From contig NZ_QGTJ01000002.1 of NCBI RefSeq assembly GCF_003182095.1, forward strand, positions 92,435-156,434: a stretch of DNA of 64,000 nt, written 5' to 3'. A model generated the notes under the pieces. That model was given only the letters and a program-made list of their open reading frames with translations. It was not told the origin of the DNA and ran no database searches. Position 1 is the first letter of the stretch. Each line of letters starts with the position of its first letter. This stretch comes from Plasticicumulans acidivorans (GTDB lineage Bacteria; Pseudomonadota; Gammaproteobacteria; Competibacterales; Competibacteraceae). This document shows positions 55,209 to 64,000 of the stretch, in pieces. The position numbers were made by a program, and so were the translations under genes.

Positions 55209-56000
55209 ATGCAGATCAGCGATCTCAGCGTCCTGCTGGTTGAGCCCTCCAACAGCCAGACGACGATCATCACCCGCCTGCTGCACGATGCCGGTGTCAG
55301 CCGTGTCGAGCGGGTCGCCACCGGTGCCGAAGCCCTGGCGATCGTGCGCGCCCGCGACCTGCATCTGGTCATCAGCCGGCTGTACCTGTGCGACATGGAT
55401 GGCGCCGACCTCGCCCGCGAGGTCAACAGCCTGGAGCGGGCACTGCGACCGGCCTTCGTGCTGATTTCCGCCGAAACCAACGAGGCGCGGCTGGAGCCGC
55501 TGCGCCAGTCCGGCGCGGCGGCGATCGTGCACAAACCCTTCGACATCCACTTTCTGCGTGAGGCGCTGAACTCGGTGCTCGATCACCTCGAACCGGGCCA
55601 GCTGCATATCGAAGGACGCGACGTCGACGAACTGCGCCTGCTGGTGGTCGACGATGCCACCGCGATCCGCCGCTTCCTCAGTCAACTGCTGCACGGCATG
55701 GGCATCGAGCACATCAGCGAGGCCGCCGACGGCGCCGATGCCATTCCGCTGATCGCTGAGGAGTATTTCGACCTGGTCATCACCGACCTGCATATGCCGA
55801 AGGTCAATGGCGTCGAGCTGGTGCGCTACATCCGCAACGAGAGCCAGCAGCGTTCGGTGCCGGTGATCATGGTGACCAGTGACTCCGACGCCTCGCGTAT
55901 CGAGGAAGCGCGCCAGGCCGGCGTCTCGGAATTCCTGCACAAACCCTTCGACGCGCGGGCGCTCAAGCGCTACATCCAGCGCCTGCTCGCCAGCGACTGA
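55209..56000 (+). CDS. Double receiver-domain response regulator (263 aa)
   Basis: Two CheY-like domains in tandem and no output domain. The second (residues 140-263) is complete: Asp148-Asp149 in VVDDAT, phospho-acceptor Asp193 in VITDLHMP and Lys in LHKPFD. The first (5-120) is degenerate: the acceptor site reads VISRLYLCDMDG with Arg57 in place of Asp, and the acidic pair is reduced to VEPS. The first domain probably binds a partner or mimics a fixed state. AGGAGGAG precedes it. No kinase is adjacent. Confidence 0.9.
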   Translation: MQISDLSVLLVEPSNSQTTIITRLLHDAGVSRVERVATGAEALAIVRARDLHLVISRLYLCDMDGADLAREVNSLERALRPAFVLISAETNEARLEPLRQSGAAAIVHKPFDIHFLREALNSVLDHLEPGQLHIEGRDVDELRLLVVDDATAIRRFLSQLLHGMGIEHISEAADGADAIPLIAEEYFDLVITDLHMPKVNGVELVRYIRNESQQRSVPVIMVTSDSDASRIEEARQAGVSEFLHKPFDARALKRYIQRLLASD

Positions 56001-56008
56001 AGCCCTGC

Positions 56009-56824
56009 CTAGCCGGCACGCAGCCAGTCGTCGATCAGACGGCGGGCGATGCTCATCGACGATGGCATGTCGGGCATCGCCTCGCGGCGGAACCAGCCGG
56101 CCTCGACGATCTCGACACCGTCGATGGTGATTTCACCGGCAGCCCACTCGGCACTGAAAGCCAGCATCAATGAATGCGGGAACGGCCAGGACTGGCTGTC
56201 GAAATAGCGCAGGTTCTTCACCTCCAGGCCGACTTCCTCGTGCACCTCGCGGCGCAGGCACTGCTCCAGCGATTCGCCCGGATCGACGAAGCCGGCCAGT
56301 ACCGAGAAAAAGCCCGGCGCAAAACGCGCCGCGCGCGCCAGCAGGATCTCGTCGCCACGGGTGACGCGCACCATCATCGCCGGCGAAATGCGCGGATAGG
56401 CAGTCACACCGCAGGCCGGGCAGCGACGCGCGCGCTCGTGGGCGACGGGCTGTGTCGGCGTGCCGCAGGCACCGCAGAAATGATGCTCGCGATCCCAGGT
56501 CAGCACCTGCAGCGCCTGGCCGGCGATACCGATCAGGCCGGCATCGAGCTGCCCCCACAGGCGGCGCAGGCTCTCCAGCCGCAGACCGTCGGCCAGCGGC
56601 GCATCGTTCGGCAGGGCGGCGGCATAACAGGCGACGCCGGCGCGACGGCCGAGGTGCAGCGGCGCGTCGAGCACGCACGGCGCACGCGTGCCGAAGGGCA
56701 GCTTGACGGCGCCGTCACGGCAGTCGACCAGCAGGCGGTCGCCGCTGAACACGAACCACCAGGCGGGACCGCCGGCGCCATCGTCGATCGGCGCGGTCAG
56801 ATAGTCGTCGGGCAACAACAGCAT
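56009..56824 (-). CDS. nudC: NAD(P)H diphosphatase NudC
   Basis: NudC hydrolyses NADH to NMNH and AMP, and removes NAD caps from RNA in known cases. The 271-residue protein has a zinc ribbon (CGACGTP and CPACG), the Nudix box (GFVDPGESLEQCLRREVHEE) and the NADH-pyrophosphatase signature SQSWPFPHSLM. An N-terminal NUDIX-like domain precedes it. The gene runs convergent to the receiver gene with an 8-base gap. Confidence 0.94.
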   Translation of the reverse strand: MLLLPDDYLTAPIDDGAGGPAWWFVFSGDRLLVDCRDGAVKLPFGTRAPCVLDAPLHLGRRAGVACYAAALPNDAPLADGLRLESLRRLWGQLDAGLIGIAGQALQVLTWDREHHFCGACGTPTQPVAHERARRCPACGVTAYPRISPAMMVRVTRGDEILLARAARFAPGFFSVLAGFVDPGESLEQCLRREVHEEVGLEVKNLRYFDSQSWPFPHSLMLAFSAEWAAGEITIDGVEIVEAGWFRREAMPDMPSSMSIARRLIDDWLRAG

Positions 56825-56851
56825 CGGCAGTCTCCGTGACAGGCGTGGCAG

Positions 56852-58618
56852 TTAGTTGAGCGTATCGGTCAACCGCGTATCGGCATCGTCGAGGCCGAGG
56901 TGACGGCGCACCCGCCAGATTGCGGTGGCAAGTTTCGCTTCGATCAGCAGCCGGCCGGGAATCTCCTCGATGCCGGCCTTGCGCAGCGCCTCGGCCGGCT
57001 GCCCCTGCACGCCGGCCAGCGCCACACAGATACCGTCGGCATGCAGGCGGGCGATCGCCGAATCGAGCGCGACCAGGCCGGTCATGTCGATCACCGGTAC
57101 CGCGGCGAGATCGAGGATGACCACCTCGCAGTGATCGTCGATCTGGTGCAGCGCGGCCATCGCTTTTTCCGCGGCGCCGAAGAACAGCGGCCCGGCGACC
57201 TCGTACAGACGCGTGCGCGCCGGCAGCATCTCGTCGAATTCATGCAGCTCCTCGCCGGTCAGACGGGTACCGGCGAACGCCGCCATGCGATCCATGAACA
57301 GGATCGCCGCGAGCACCACGCCGACGCCGACGGCGATGACCATGTCGAACACCACGGTCAGACTGAAGCAGACCAGCAGCACGACGATGTCGCTGCGCGG
57401 TGCGGCCCGCAGAATGTGCGCGAAGTGTTTGAGCTCGCTCATGTTCCACGCCACCAGCAGGAGCAGTGCGGCGAGTGCCGACATCGGCAGGTAACCGAGC
57501 AGCGGCGCCAGCACCAGCACCACCAGCAGCACGAACACGGCGTGGATGACGCCGGCGAGCGGCGAGCGGCCGCCGGCGCGGATATTGGTGGCGGTACGCG
57601 CGATCGCGCCGGTCGCCGCGATGCCGCCGAACAGCGGCGCCACGATGTTGCCGATGCCCTGACCGACCAGCTCGGCATCGGGATTGTGCTTGGTGCCGGT
57701 CATGCCATCGGCGACCACCGCGCACAGCAGCGATTCGATGGCGCCGAGCAGCGCGATCGCCATCGCCGGGCCGATCAGTTCCTTGATCACGCCGAGCGAC
57801 AGGCCGAGCGGTGCGCCATCCGGTCCCGGCAGCTGCCAGGGCCAGACGAACTGCGGCGGCAGCGGCGGAATGCCACCGTGCAACACGCCATCGAGGCTGT
57901 AGGAAAAGCGCGAGGCGATCGTCGCCACCTGGAAGCCATCGACCGTCTGGCTCAGTCCCCAGGCCAGCAGCGTGGCGATGGCGAGCGCGGCGAGGTGCTG
58001 CGGTATCGGCGTGCGCAACCGCGGCCACAGCAGCAGCACTGCCAGCGTCAGCACGCCGATCAGCAGATCCGGACCGTGGAAGCCCGGCAGCGCGGCGACG
58101 ACGGCCTGCATGCGTTCGAAAAAGCTTTCTGGCGAATGCGCGAGCGTCAGCCCGAAGAAATCCTTGAACTGCAGACTGGCGATGACCACGCCGATGCCCG
58201 CGGTAAAGCCGGTGGTCACCGGGTAAGGGATGAACTGGATCAGCCGGCCCATGCGCGCCAGCCCCATCGACAGCAGCATCAGTCCCGACAGCAGGCTGGC
58301 CAGCACCAGCCCGCCCATGCCGAACTGGGCCGCGATCGGGTGCAGGATGACGATGAACGCCGCCGTCGGCCCCGAGACGCTGAAACGCGCACCGCCGCAG
58401 ATCGCGATCAGCAGGCCGGCGACGATGGTCGTGTACAAGCCGTACTGCGGCGGCACGCCGGCGCCGATCGCCAGCGCCATCGCCAGCGGCACGGCGACGA
58501 TGCCGACGGTGATGCCGGCCAGCAGGTCGGCGCGCAGATCGGCGCCGCGGTAGCCGCGCCGCAAAGTCTCCCGCAAGGCGGTGGCGAACGGCACGCCGCC
58601 CCGCTGCTCCGTGGTCAT
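56852..58618 (-). CDS. SulP-family anion transporter with STAS domain (588 aa)
   Basis: The N-terminal about 420 residues have the SulP helices (LLAGITVGIVAVPLAMALAIG, then SGPTAAFIVIL) and the C-terminal STAS domain holds VIDMTGLVALDSAIARLH. SulP proteins carry sulfate, bicarbonate or C4-dicarboxylates; the substrate cannot be told. I chose ATG 58618 because AGAGG lies 6 bases upstream; ATG 58624 is too close. It is 27 bases from nudC, possibly in one unit. Confidence 0.9.
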   Translation of the reverse strand: MTTEQRGGVPFATALRETLRRGYRGADLRADLLAGITVGIVAVPLAMALAIGAGVPPQYGLYTTIVAGLLIAICGGARFSVSGPTAAFIVILHPIAAQFGMGGLVLASLLSGLMLLSMGLARMGRLIQFIPYPVTTGFTAGIGVVIASLQFKDFFGLTLAHSPESFFERMQAVVAALPGFHGPDLLIGVLTLAVLLLWPRLRTPIPQHLAALAIATLLAWGLSQTVDGFQVATIASRFSYSLDGVLHGGIPPLPPQFVWPWQLPGPDGAPLGLSLGVIKELIGPAMAIALLGAIESLLCAVVADGMTGTKHNPDAELVGQGIGNIVAPLFGGIAATGAIARTATNIRAGGRSPLAGVIHAVFVLLVVLVLAPLLGYLPMSALAALLLLVAWNMSELKHFAHILRAAPRSDIVVLLVCFSLTVVFDMVIAVGVGVVLAAILFMDRMAAFAGTRLTGEELHEFDEMLPARTRLYEVAGPLFFGAAEKAMAALHQIDDHCEVVILDLAAVPVIDMTGLVALDSAIARLHADGICVALAGVQGQPAEALRKAGIEEIPGRLLIEAKLATAIWRVRRHLGLDDADTRLTDTLN

Positions 58619-59040
58619 TTTCATCCTCTGTCCCGTCTTTTGGTGGCGAGGCCGTGTGCGCCTTGCCTTGGTGCAGCCGCCCGGTCTTCGCGCCGGGATG
58701 GGCGGCGCGATCGTAGCACGCACAGTCGGGCACCTCCGCTGCACTGCCGCAAAGCGCTGGTATGCCGCTGATTTGCAGCCCTGACGCTATTCATGGCATG
58801 CATGATGCTTAAATCAGTGGATTGCCGGCCTTCCAGTCAAACCGGCAGTTGTCACGCTGAATTGCCGTCGACTTGATCGGCCGCCACTGTCCACGGATTT
58901 GCCGCCGACTAGACTTTGTCGTCGGCAGGCTTCGCAAATCCGATAGTTGCGGTTGTGAACTGCCATTCAGCGTTCCGTCGGCCAGCGTCGTCGTCAAGCT
59001 TTCATGACAACGTGAGCCGACTCATTCTCCGGAGGTATTC
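58619..59040. other. Intergenic region between the SulP and aapJ genes
   Basis: This is a divergent promoter region. It contains an imperfect inverted repeat near 58901-58926 (GCCGCCGAC / GTCGTCGGC) that could be an operator or hairpin. A sigma54-like sequence near 58850 (TGTCACG, N5, TTGC) has a one-base spacing error and is not counted. CGGAGG lies before the aapJ start. Confidence 0.4.
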
Positions 59041-60063
59041 ATGAGCAAGCTCCAACACTGCGCACTCAGCGCCGCCATCCTGCTGGCCGTGGCCGGCACT
59101 GCCCACGCAGGCGCCACGCTCGACGCCATCAAGCAGAAGGGATTCGTCCAATGTGGCGTCAGTGACGGCTTGCCGGGCTTCTCCTACACCGATGACAAGG
59201 GCAACGTCATCGGTATCGACGCCGACTTCTGCCGTGCCGTTGCCGCCGCGGTGTTCGGCGACGCGACCAAGGTCAAGTTCACCCCGCTGACCGCCAAGGA
59301 GCGCTTCACCGCGCTGCAGTCCGGTGAAATCGACGTGCTCTCGCGCAATTCGACCTGGACCTCCTCGCGCGACAGCGCGCTGGGCCTGAACTTCACCGGC
59401 GTCACCTACTACGACGGTCAGGGCTTCCTGGTGAACAAGAAGCTCGGCGTGAAGAGCGCCAAGGAACTCGACGGCGCCGCGGTCTGCATCCAGGCCGGCA
59501 CCACCACCGAGCTCAACCTCGCCGACTACTTCCGCACCCACAACATGAAGTTCACGCCGATCACCTACGACAAGTCCGACGAGTCGGCGAAGTCGCTGGA
59601 GGCCGGCCGCTGCGACGTGCTCACCTCCGACCAGTCGCAGCTCTATGCCCAGCGCATCAAGCTGGCCGCACCGGACGACTACATCGTGCTGCCGGAAGTC
59701 ATCTCCAAAGAGCCGCTGGGTCCGGTGGTTCGCCACGGCGACGACGAGTGGTTCGACATCGTCAAGTGGACGCTGTTTGCCCAGGTCAATGCCGAAGAGC
59801 TCGGTGTGACCTCGAAGAACGTCGAGCAGATGGTCAAGACCTCGACCAACCCGGACGTCAAGCGCCTGCTCGGCGTCGAGGGCGACAAGGGCAAGGATCT
59901 CGGCCTGCCCAATGACTGGGTGGTGAAGATCGTCAAGCAGGTCGGCAACTACGGCGAGATGTTCGACCGCAACGTCGGCGAAGGCAGCCCGCTGAAGATC
60001 GCCCGCGGCCTCAACGCCCTGTGGAATCAGGGCGGCCTGCAGTACGCGCCGCCGATCCGCTGA
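59041..60063 (+). CDS. aapJ: General L-amino-acid ABC transporter substrate-binding protein AapJ
   Basis: The 340-residue periplasmic protein has a signal peptide (residues 1-23, ILLAVAGTAHA) and the type II solute-binding fold (LDAIKQKGFVQCGV, GLPGFSYTDDKGN, GIDADFCRAVAAAVFGD). AapJ binds many L-amino acids in rhizobia and relatives. A strong GGAGG precedes the ATG. It is the first gene of the aapJQMP operon, followed by a stem-loop at 60078-60115. Confidence 0.94.
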   Translation: MSKLQHCALSAAILLAVAGTAHAGATLDAIKQKGFVQCGVSDGLPGFSYTDDKGNVIGIDADFCRAVAAAVFGDATKVKFTPLTAKERFTALQSGEIDVLSRNSTWTSSRDSALGLNFTGVTYYDGQGFLVNKKLGVKSAKELDGAAVCIQAGTTTELNLADYFRTHNMKFTPITYDKSDESAKSLEAGRCDVLTSDQSQLYAQRIKLAAPDDYIVLPEVISKEPLGPVVRHGDDEWFDIVKWTLFAQVNAEELGVTSKNVEQMVKTSTNPDVKRLLGVEGDKGKDLGLPNDWVVKIVKQVGNYGEMFDRNVGEGSPLKIARGLNALWNQGGLQYAPPIR

Positions 60064-60077
60064 CCCGCGGCCCTGGC

Positions 60078-60115
60078 ACGCTTGCGGTCGCGTACGCCTG
60101 CGCGGCCGCAAGCGT
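60078..60115 (+). other. Intercistronic stem-loop between aapJ and aapQ
   Basis: ACGCTTGCGG and CCGCAAGCGT form a perfect 10-bp stem, extended inside by CGCG/CGCG. No T run follows. Such hairpins protect the upstream mRNA, giving more binding protein than permease. Confidence 0.65.
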
Positions 60116-60154
60116 TGGTGCTCCGTCTCGCGCTGACTTTCTGCAGGAGCGGTC

Positions 60155-61342
60155 ATGAACAATCCCAACAAGGGGCTCACCCCGACCAAGCCGCCGCTCT
60201 GGAACGACCCCACGGTTCGTGCCGTGGTGTTCCAGGTCATCACCCTGCTCGCGGTGATCGCCTTCGGCTGGTACCTCTTCGAAAACACCCGCCACAACCT
60301 GGAAAGTCGCGGTATCGCCTCAGGATTCGGCTTCCTCGATTCAACCGCCGGTTTCGGCATCGTCCAGTCGCTGATTCCCTACGGGGCCTCGGACACCTAC
60401 GGCTACGTGTTCTGGGTCGGCCTGCTCAACACGCTGCTGGTCACAGTGCTCGGCATCGCGCTGGCCACCGCCATCGGCTTCACGCTCGGCATCGCCCGTC
60501 TGTCGAAGAACTGGCTGATCTCGCGGCTGGCGATGATCTACGTCGAGACCTTCCGCAACATCCCGCTGCTGCTGCAGATCTTCTTCTGGTATTTCGCGGT
60601 GCTGCGCAACATGCCGGCGCCGCGCGACTCGATGAGCCTCGGTGACAGCGTGTTCCTCAACATCCGCGGCCTGTACGTGCCGCGGCCGATCTTCGGCGAG
60701 CACTTCAGCTGGGTCGTCGTCGCGCTCGGCGTGGCCATCGTCGCCGCACTGCTGGTGCGACGCTGGGCACAGCGCCGCCAGGAGGCCACCGGGCAGCCGT
60801 TCCACACCCTCTGGGCGATGCTCGGGCTGATCGTCGGCCTGCCGCTGATCGTTTATTTCCTCTCCGGCCAGCCGCTGAGCTGGGAGGTGCCGCACCTCGC
60901 CGGCTTCAACTTCCGCGGCGGCTGGGTGGTGATCCCCGAGCTGGCGGCACTGCTGACAGCGCTGAGCATCTACACCGCGGCGTTCATCGCCGAGACGGTG
61001 CGCGCCGGCATCCTCGCCGTCAGCCACGGCCAGACCGAGGCCGCCGGCGCGCTCGGCCTGCGTCCGGGCCTGACGCTGCGTCTGATCATCATCCCGCAGG
61101 CAATGCGCGTGATCATTCCGCCGCTGACCAGCCAGTACCTGAATCTGGCGAAGAACTCGACGCTCGCCGCCGCGATCGGCTACCCGGACCTGGTCTCCAC
61201 CTTCGCCGGCACCGTGCTCAACCAGACCGGCCAGGCGATCGAGACCATTGCCATCACCATGTCGGTGTACCTGGCGCTGTCGCTGGCGATCTCGACGCTG
61301 ATGAACTGGTACAACAAGCGCATGGCGCTGGTGGAGCGCTGA
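60155..61342 (+). CDS. aapQ: Amino-acid ABC permease AapQ
   Basis: This 395-residue inner-membrane subunit has the amino-acid permease signature (His/Glu/Gln family): VETFRNIPLLLQIFFWYF early and the ATPase-docking EAAGALGLRPGLTLRLIIIPQ late. The unusual long loop is typical of AapQ/BztB, which are longer than ordinary permeases. It lies 91 bases after aapJ and 1 base before aapM. Confidence 0.94.
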   Translation: MNNPNKGLTPTKPPLWNDPTVRAVVFQVITLLAVIAFGWYLFENTRHNLESRGIASGFGFLDSTAGFGIVQSLIPYGASDTYGYVFWVGLLNTLLVTVLGIALATAIGFTLGIARLSKNWLISRLAMIYVETFRNIPLLLQIFFWYFAVLRNMPAPRDSMSLGDSVFLNIRGLYVPRPIFGEHFSWVVVALGVAIVAALLVRRWAQRRQEATGQPFHTLWAMLGLIVGLPLIVYFLSGQPLSWEVPHLAGFNFRGGWVVIPELAALLTALSIYTAAFIAETVRAGILAVSHGQTEAAGALGLRPGLTLRLIIIPQAMRVIIPPLTSQYLNLAKNSTLAAAIGYPDLVSTFAGTVLNQTGQAIETIAITMSVYLALSLAISTLMNWYNKRMALVER

Positions 61343-61343
61343 G

Positions 61344-62447
61344 ATGAGCCAGAGCACGCATGTTCCGCATCCCGACCTGCCACCGCCGAGCGCCTCGACC
61401 GGCGTCATCGGCTGGCTGCGCGCCAATCTGTTCTCCTCGCCGCTGAACAGCGCGCTGACGCTGCTCGGCCTGTACCTGATCTGGCTGCTGCTGCCGCCGG
61501 CACTGAACTGGCTGCTGTTCAAGGCCGACTGGAGCGGCAGCGACCGCAGCGCCTGCCACGGCGAAGGCGCCTGCTGGGTGTTCATCAAGGTGCGCCTCGA
61601 TCAGTTCCTGTATGGCTTCTTCCCGGCCGAGGAACGCTGGCGCATCCAGCTGTCGTGGCTGCTCGCCGTCGTCGGCGCCGCACCGCTGTTCATGAAGCGC
61701 AATCCGCTGCGCATGCCCTCGGCGCTGTTCATGCTCTTCGCCTATCCGCTGATCGCCTACGGCCTCTACACCGGTCCGCTGTTCGGCCTGCCGCTGGTCG
61801 AAACCTCGCAGTGGGGCGGCCTGATGCTGACGCTGACGATCGCCGTCGTCGGCATCGCCGGCAGCCTGCCCGGCGGCATCCTGCTGGCGCTCGGCCGGCG
61901 CTCGAAGATGCCGATCATCCGCAGCGTCTGCGTGGTCATCATCGAGTTCTGGCGCGGCGTGCCGCTGATCACCGTGCTGTTCATGTCCTCGGTGATGCTG
62001 CCGCTGTTCCTGCCCGAGGGCATGAACTTCGACAAGCTGCTGCGCGCGCTGATCGGCGTGGTGCTGTTCGAGTCGGCCTACATCGCCGAGGTGGTGCGCG
62101 GCGGCCTGCAGGCGATTCCGAAGGGGCAGTACGAAGCGGCCGATGCGCTCGGCCTCAACTACCCCAAGGCGATGGGGCTGATCATCCTGCCGCAGGCGCT
62201 GAAGCTGGTGATCCCCGGCATCGTCAACACCATGATCGCGCTGTTCAAGGACACTTCGCTGGTCATCATCATCGGCCTCTACGACCTGCTCAACAGCATC
62301 CAGGCCGCCGCCGTCGACCCCAACTGGCTCGGCTTCGCCACCGAGGGTTACGTCTTTGCGGCGCTGATGTACTGGGTGTTCTGCTTCAGCATGTCGCGCT
62401 ACAGCCAGGCACTGGAGCGTCGTCTGCACACCGGCCACAAGCGCTGA
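61344..62447 (+). CDS. aapM: Amino-acid ABC permease AapM
   Basis: This 367-residue permease partners AapQ. It carries [22 protein letters not shown] and the docking motif [22 protein letters not shown]. The N-terminal about 130 residues form the extra region typical of AapM/BztC. It starts 1 base after the aapQ stop. Confidence 0.94.
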   Translation: MSQSTHVPHPDLPPPSASTGVIGWLRANLFSSPLNSALTLLGLYLIWLLLPPALNWLLFKADWSGSDRSACHGEGACWVFIKVRLDQFLYGFFPAEERWRIQLSWLLAVVGAAPLFMKRNPLRMPSALFMLFAYPLIAYGLYTGPLFGLPLVETSQWGGLMLTLTIAVVGIAGSLPGGILLALGRRSKMPIIRSVCVVIIEFWRGVPLITVLFMSSVMLPLFLPEGMNFDKLLRALIGVVLFESAYIAEVVRGGLQAIPKGQYEAADALGLNYPKAMGLIILPQALKLVIPGIVNTMIALFKDTSLVIIIGLYDLLNSIQAAAVDPNWLGFATEGYVFAALMYWVFCFSMSRYSQALERRLHTGHKR

Positions 62448-62475
62448 GCCGCTTCACTTTCAGGAGACTCCGACC

Positions 62476-63249
62476 ATGACCGCAAGCGCAGTCACGCCGG
62501 GCATCACCGACAAGGTGATGATCGAAATGAAGGGCGTACACAAGTGGTACGGCCAGTTCCACGTCCTCAAGGACATCAACCTCACCGTGCAGCAGGGCGA
62601 GCGCATCGTGCTCTGCGGCCCCTCGGGTTCGGGCAAGTCGACGACGATCCGCTGCATCAACCGCCTCGAAGAACACCAGCAGGGGCAGATCATCGTCGAC
62701 GGCACCGAGCTGACCAGCAACGTCAAGCACATCGAGGCGATCCGCCGCGAAGTCGGCATGGTGTTCCAGCACTTCAACCTGTTCCCGCATCTGACGGTGC
62801 TGGAAAACTGCGTGCTGGCGCCCATCTGGGTGCGCAAGATGCCGCGCCGAGAGGCCGAGGCGCTCGGCATGAAATACCTTGAACGGGTCAAGATCCCCGA
62901 TCAGGCGAAGAAGTACCCCGGCCAGCTCTCCGGCGGCCAGCAGCAGCGCGTGGCGATCGCCCGCAGCCTGTGCATGCAGCCGAAGATCATGCTGTTCGAC
63001 GAGCCGACCTCGGCGCTCGACCCGGAAATGGTCAAGGAAGTGCTCGACACCATGGTCAGTCTGGCCGAGGACGGCATGACCATGCTCTGCGTGACCCACG
63101 AGATGGGCTTCGCCAAGCAGGTCGCCAACCGCGTGATCTTCATGGACCGCGGCGAGATCATCGAACAGAACGACCCGCAGACCTTCTTCAACCATCCGCA
63201 GAACGAGCGCACCAAGCTGTTCCTCAGCCAGATCATCAGCAATCACTGA
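62476..63249 (+). CDS. aapP: Amino-acid ABC ATP-binding protein AapP
   Basis: This 257-residue ATPase energises AapQM. It has Walker [11 protein letters not shown]-loop [11 protein letters not shown], signature LSGGQQQR, Walker [13 protein letters not shown] and switch histidine [10 protein letters not shown] 62476 has AGGAGA 10 bases upstream. It closes the operon and is followed by a bidirectional terminator. Confidence 0.96.
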   Translation: MTASAVTPGITDKVMIEMKGVHKWYGQFHVLKDINLTVQQGERIVLCGPSGSGKSTTIRCINRLEEHQQGQIIVDGTELTSNVKHIEAIRREVGMVFQHFNLFPHLTVLENCVLAPIWVRKMPRREAEALGMKYLERVKIPDQAKKYPGQLSGGQQQRVAIARSLCMQPKIMLFDEPTSALDPEMVKEVLDTMVSLAEDGMTMLCVTHEMGFAKQVANRVIFMDRGEIIEQNDPQTFFNHPQNERTKLFLSQIISNH

Positions 63250-63268
63250 GGCGCGGAGCATTCGTCGC

Positions 63269-63297
63269 AAAAAAAGCCGGCGCAAGCCGGCTTTTTC
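63269..63297. terminator. Bidirectional terminator between aapP and the TRIC gene
   Basis: AAAAAAGCCGGC-GCAA-GCCGGCTTTTT is a strong stem with A and T tracts on both sides. It serves both convergent genes. Confidence 0.92.
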
Positions 63298-63306
63298 ATT
63301 GGCGTA

Positions 63307-63921
63307 TCAGTCATCCTCGCCGCGCAGCACGAAGCGCGGCAGATGCCAGTCGCAGAAGATCGCGCCGAGGCGCAGCACCACGATCAACCCGCCGCCGGCG
63401 AGCAGACCGATACCCGGCGCCACCGCCAGACGGTCCATCGCCAGCAGCAGCGTGCAGCCGGCGGCCGCAGCCGTGGCATAGACATCCTGACGCAGCACCA
63501 TCGGCACCTCGGCGCAAAGCACGTCGCGGATCAGGCCGCCGCAGGCACCGCTCATCACGCCGAGGATCACCGCAATCACCCCGCTCTGCCCGGCTTCGAG
63601 CGCGATACGCGTGCCGACGACGCAGAACACGCCGAGGCCGATGGCGTCGGCGACGGCCAGCGCATGCCGCGGCAACGGCCGCCAGCGGCACCACAGTACA
63701 CTGAGCAGCACCGCGGCGAGCACCGCCAGCAGCGGCGTGGCATCGCCGAACCAGCCGAGCGGATGACGGTCGAGCAGCACGTCGCGCAGGGTACCGCCCC
63801 CGAGCGCCGTCACCGTCGCCAGCACCAGCGCGCCGAACAGATCCAGCTGCTTGCGCGCCGCCACCGCGGCGCCGCTGATGGCGAAGACGAACACGCCGAA
63901 CAGATCGAGCACCTGCAGCAC
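63307..63921 (-). CDS. TRIC/YadS-type cation channel family protein (204 aa)
   Basis: The 204-residue membrane protein has six to seven helices and the duplicated glycine-rich motif of the TRIC/UPF0126 family: DLFGVFVFAISGAAVAARK, TALGGGTLRDVLLDRHP and GVMSGACGGLIRDVL. Bacterial members form trimeric potassium-permeable channels. The first 12 codons match the family start. Its role here is unknown. Confidence 0.88.
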   Translation of the reverse strand: MLQVLDLFGVFVFAISGAAVAARKQLDLFGALVLATVTALGGGTLRDVLLDRHPLGWFGDATPLLAVLAAVLLSVLWCRWRPLPRHALAVADAIGLGVFCVVGTRIALEAGQSGVIAVILGVMSGACGGLIRDVLCAEVPMVLRQDVYATAAAAGCTLLLAMDRLAVAPGIGLLAGGGLIVVLRLGAIFCDWHLPRFVLRGEDD

Positions 63922-63933
63922 GGCGGCCGGCCG

Positions 63934-64000
63934 TCAGTTGATGCCCTGGCTGCGCAGGTAATCCTCGTAGCTGCCGGTGAAGTCGACCAGGCCGTCGGCG
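63934..64000 (-). CDS. ABC-F family ATPase, C-terminal end only
   Basis: The window ends in this gene. The last 21 codons read ADGLVDFTGSYEDYLRSQGI, then Asn and a stop. The GSYEDYLRSQ end is common in ABC-F translation factors (Uup/EttA relatives). The rest lies outside the window, so the subfamily is not known. Confidence 0.55.
   Translation of the reverse strand, partial: ADGLVDFTGSYEDYLRSQGIN

Noticed and set aside
58848..58864. Possible sigma54 promoter before aapJ
   Set aside because: TGTCACG and TTGC are separated by five rather than four bases and the GG doublet is missing.

Overview
This 64 kb window is GC-rich chromosomal DNA from a proteobacterium. Gene content (ureDABCEFG urease, RbbA-type ABC trio, IspG, NudC, Aap amino-acid transporter, PEP-CTERM protein) fits a gamma- or betaproteobacterium with an environmental lifestyle. 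I cannot name the genus from sequence alone. No tRNA, rRNA or CRISPR array was seen.

Layout. Positions 1-2489 hold a decayed chromosomal integron: three attC sites, three small gene cassettes read leftward, and a divergent, mutated and truncated intI. The intI remnant is fused in frame to a small membrane-protein gene. The last 254 bp of that gene and its terminator occur twice, 2235 bp apart. At 2948-4153 is a PEP-CTERM (exosortase-sorted) protein. At 4215-9463 is a complete leftward urease operon. At 9871-10148 are two tandem, homologous small-RNA genes, each with its own sigma70-type promoter, a 5' hairpin, a CU-rich (CUCCUCC) linker and an intrinsic terminator. From 10190 to 16342 run a YchJ-like protein, gamma-glutamyltransferase, RidA, an orphan ParA, and cobalamin genes (vitamin B12-binding protein, CobD-type decarboxylase, CbiB). 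Two adjacent near-identical CHASE4-HAMP-GGDEF diguanylate cyclases follow, then a rightward xdhABC-cobQ operon, a lytic transglycosylase, and the leftward cobUTCS genes behind a histidinol-phosphatase-like gene.

From 31 to 37 kb are an EamA-type transporter, a two-RCK potassium channel with a DUF6394 partner, and btaA/btaB for betaine lipid synthesis. btaA is preceded by three 11-bp repeats that look like a Pho box. At 37359-41201 lies an AT-rich 1280-residue sulfotransferase/glycosyltransferase/RgpF-like fusion, probably acquired horizontally, followed by a decayed amidase fragment. The rest holds cyclopropane fatty acid synthase, the HlyD-RbbA-YhhJ exporter, a zinc-ribbon protein, a Tat-exported HAD enzyme, a MarC-type membrane protein, a CPA2 antiporter with a long Glu-Ala repeat tail, ispG, a double-receiver regulator, nudC, a SulP transporter, aapJQMP, a TRIC-type channel and the end of an ABC-F gene.

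How it fits together. Xanthine dehydrogenase, urease and the general amino-acid transporter point to scavenging of organic nitrogen. Two separate clusters plus cobQ cover the late steps of cobalamin assembly. BtaAB and Cfa both modify membrane lipids using S-adenosylmethionine. These links are inference from gene content. Starts of several genes use GTG or TTG and overlap the preceding stop, indicating tight translational coupling.
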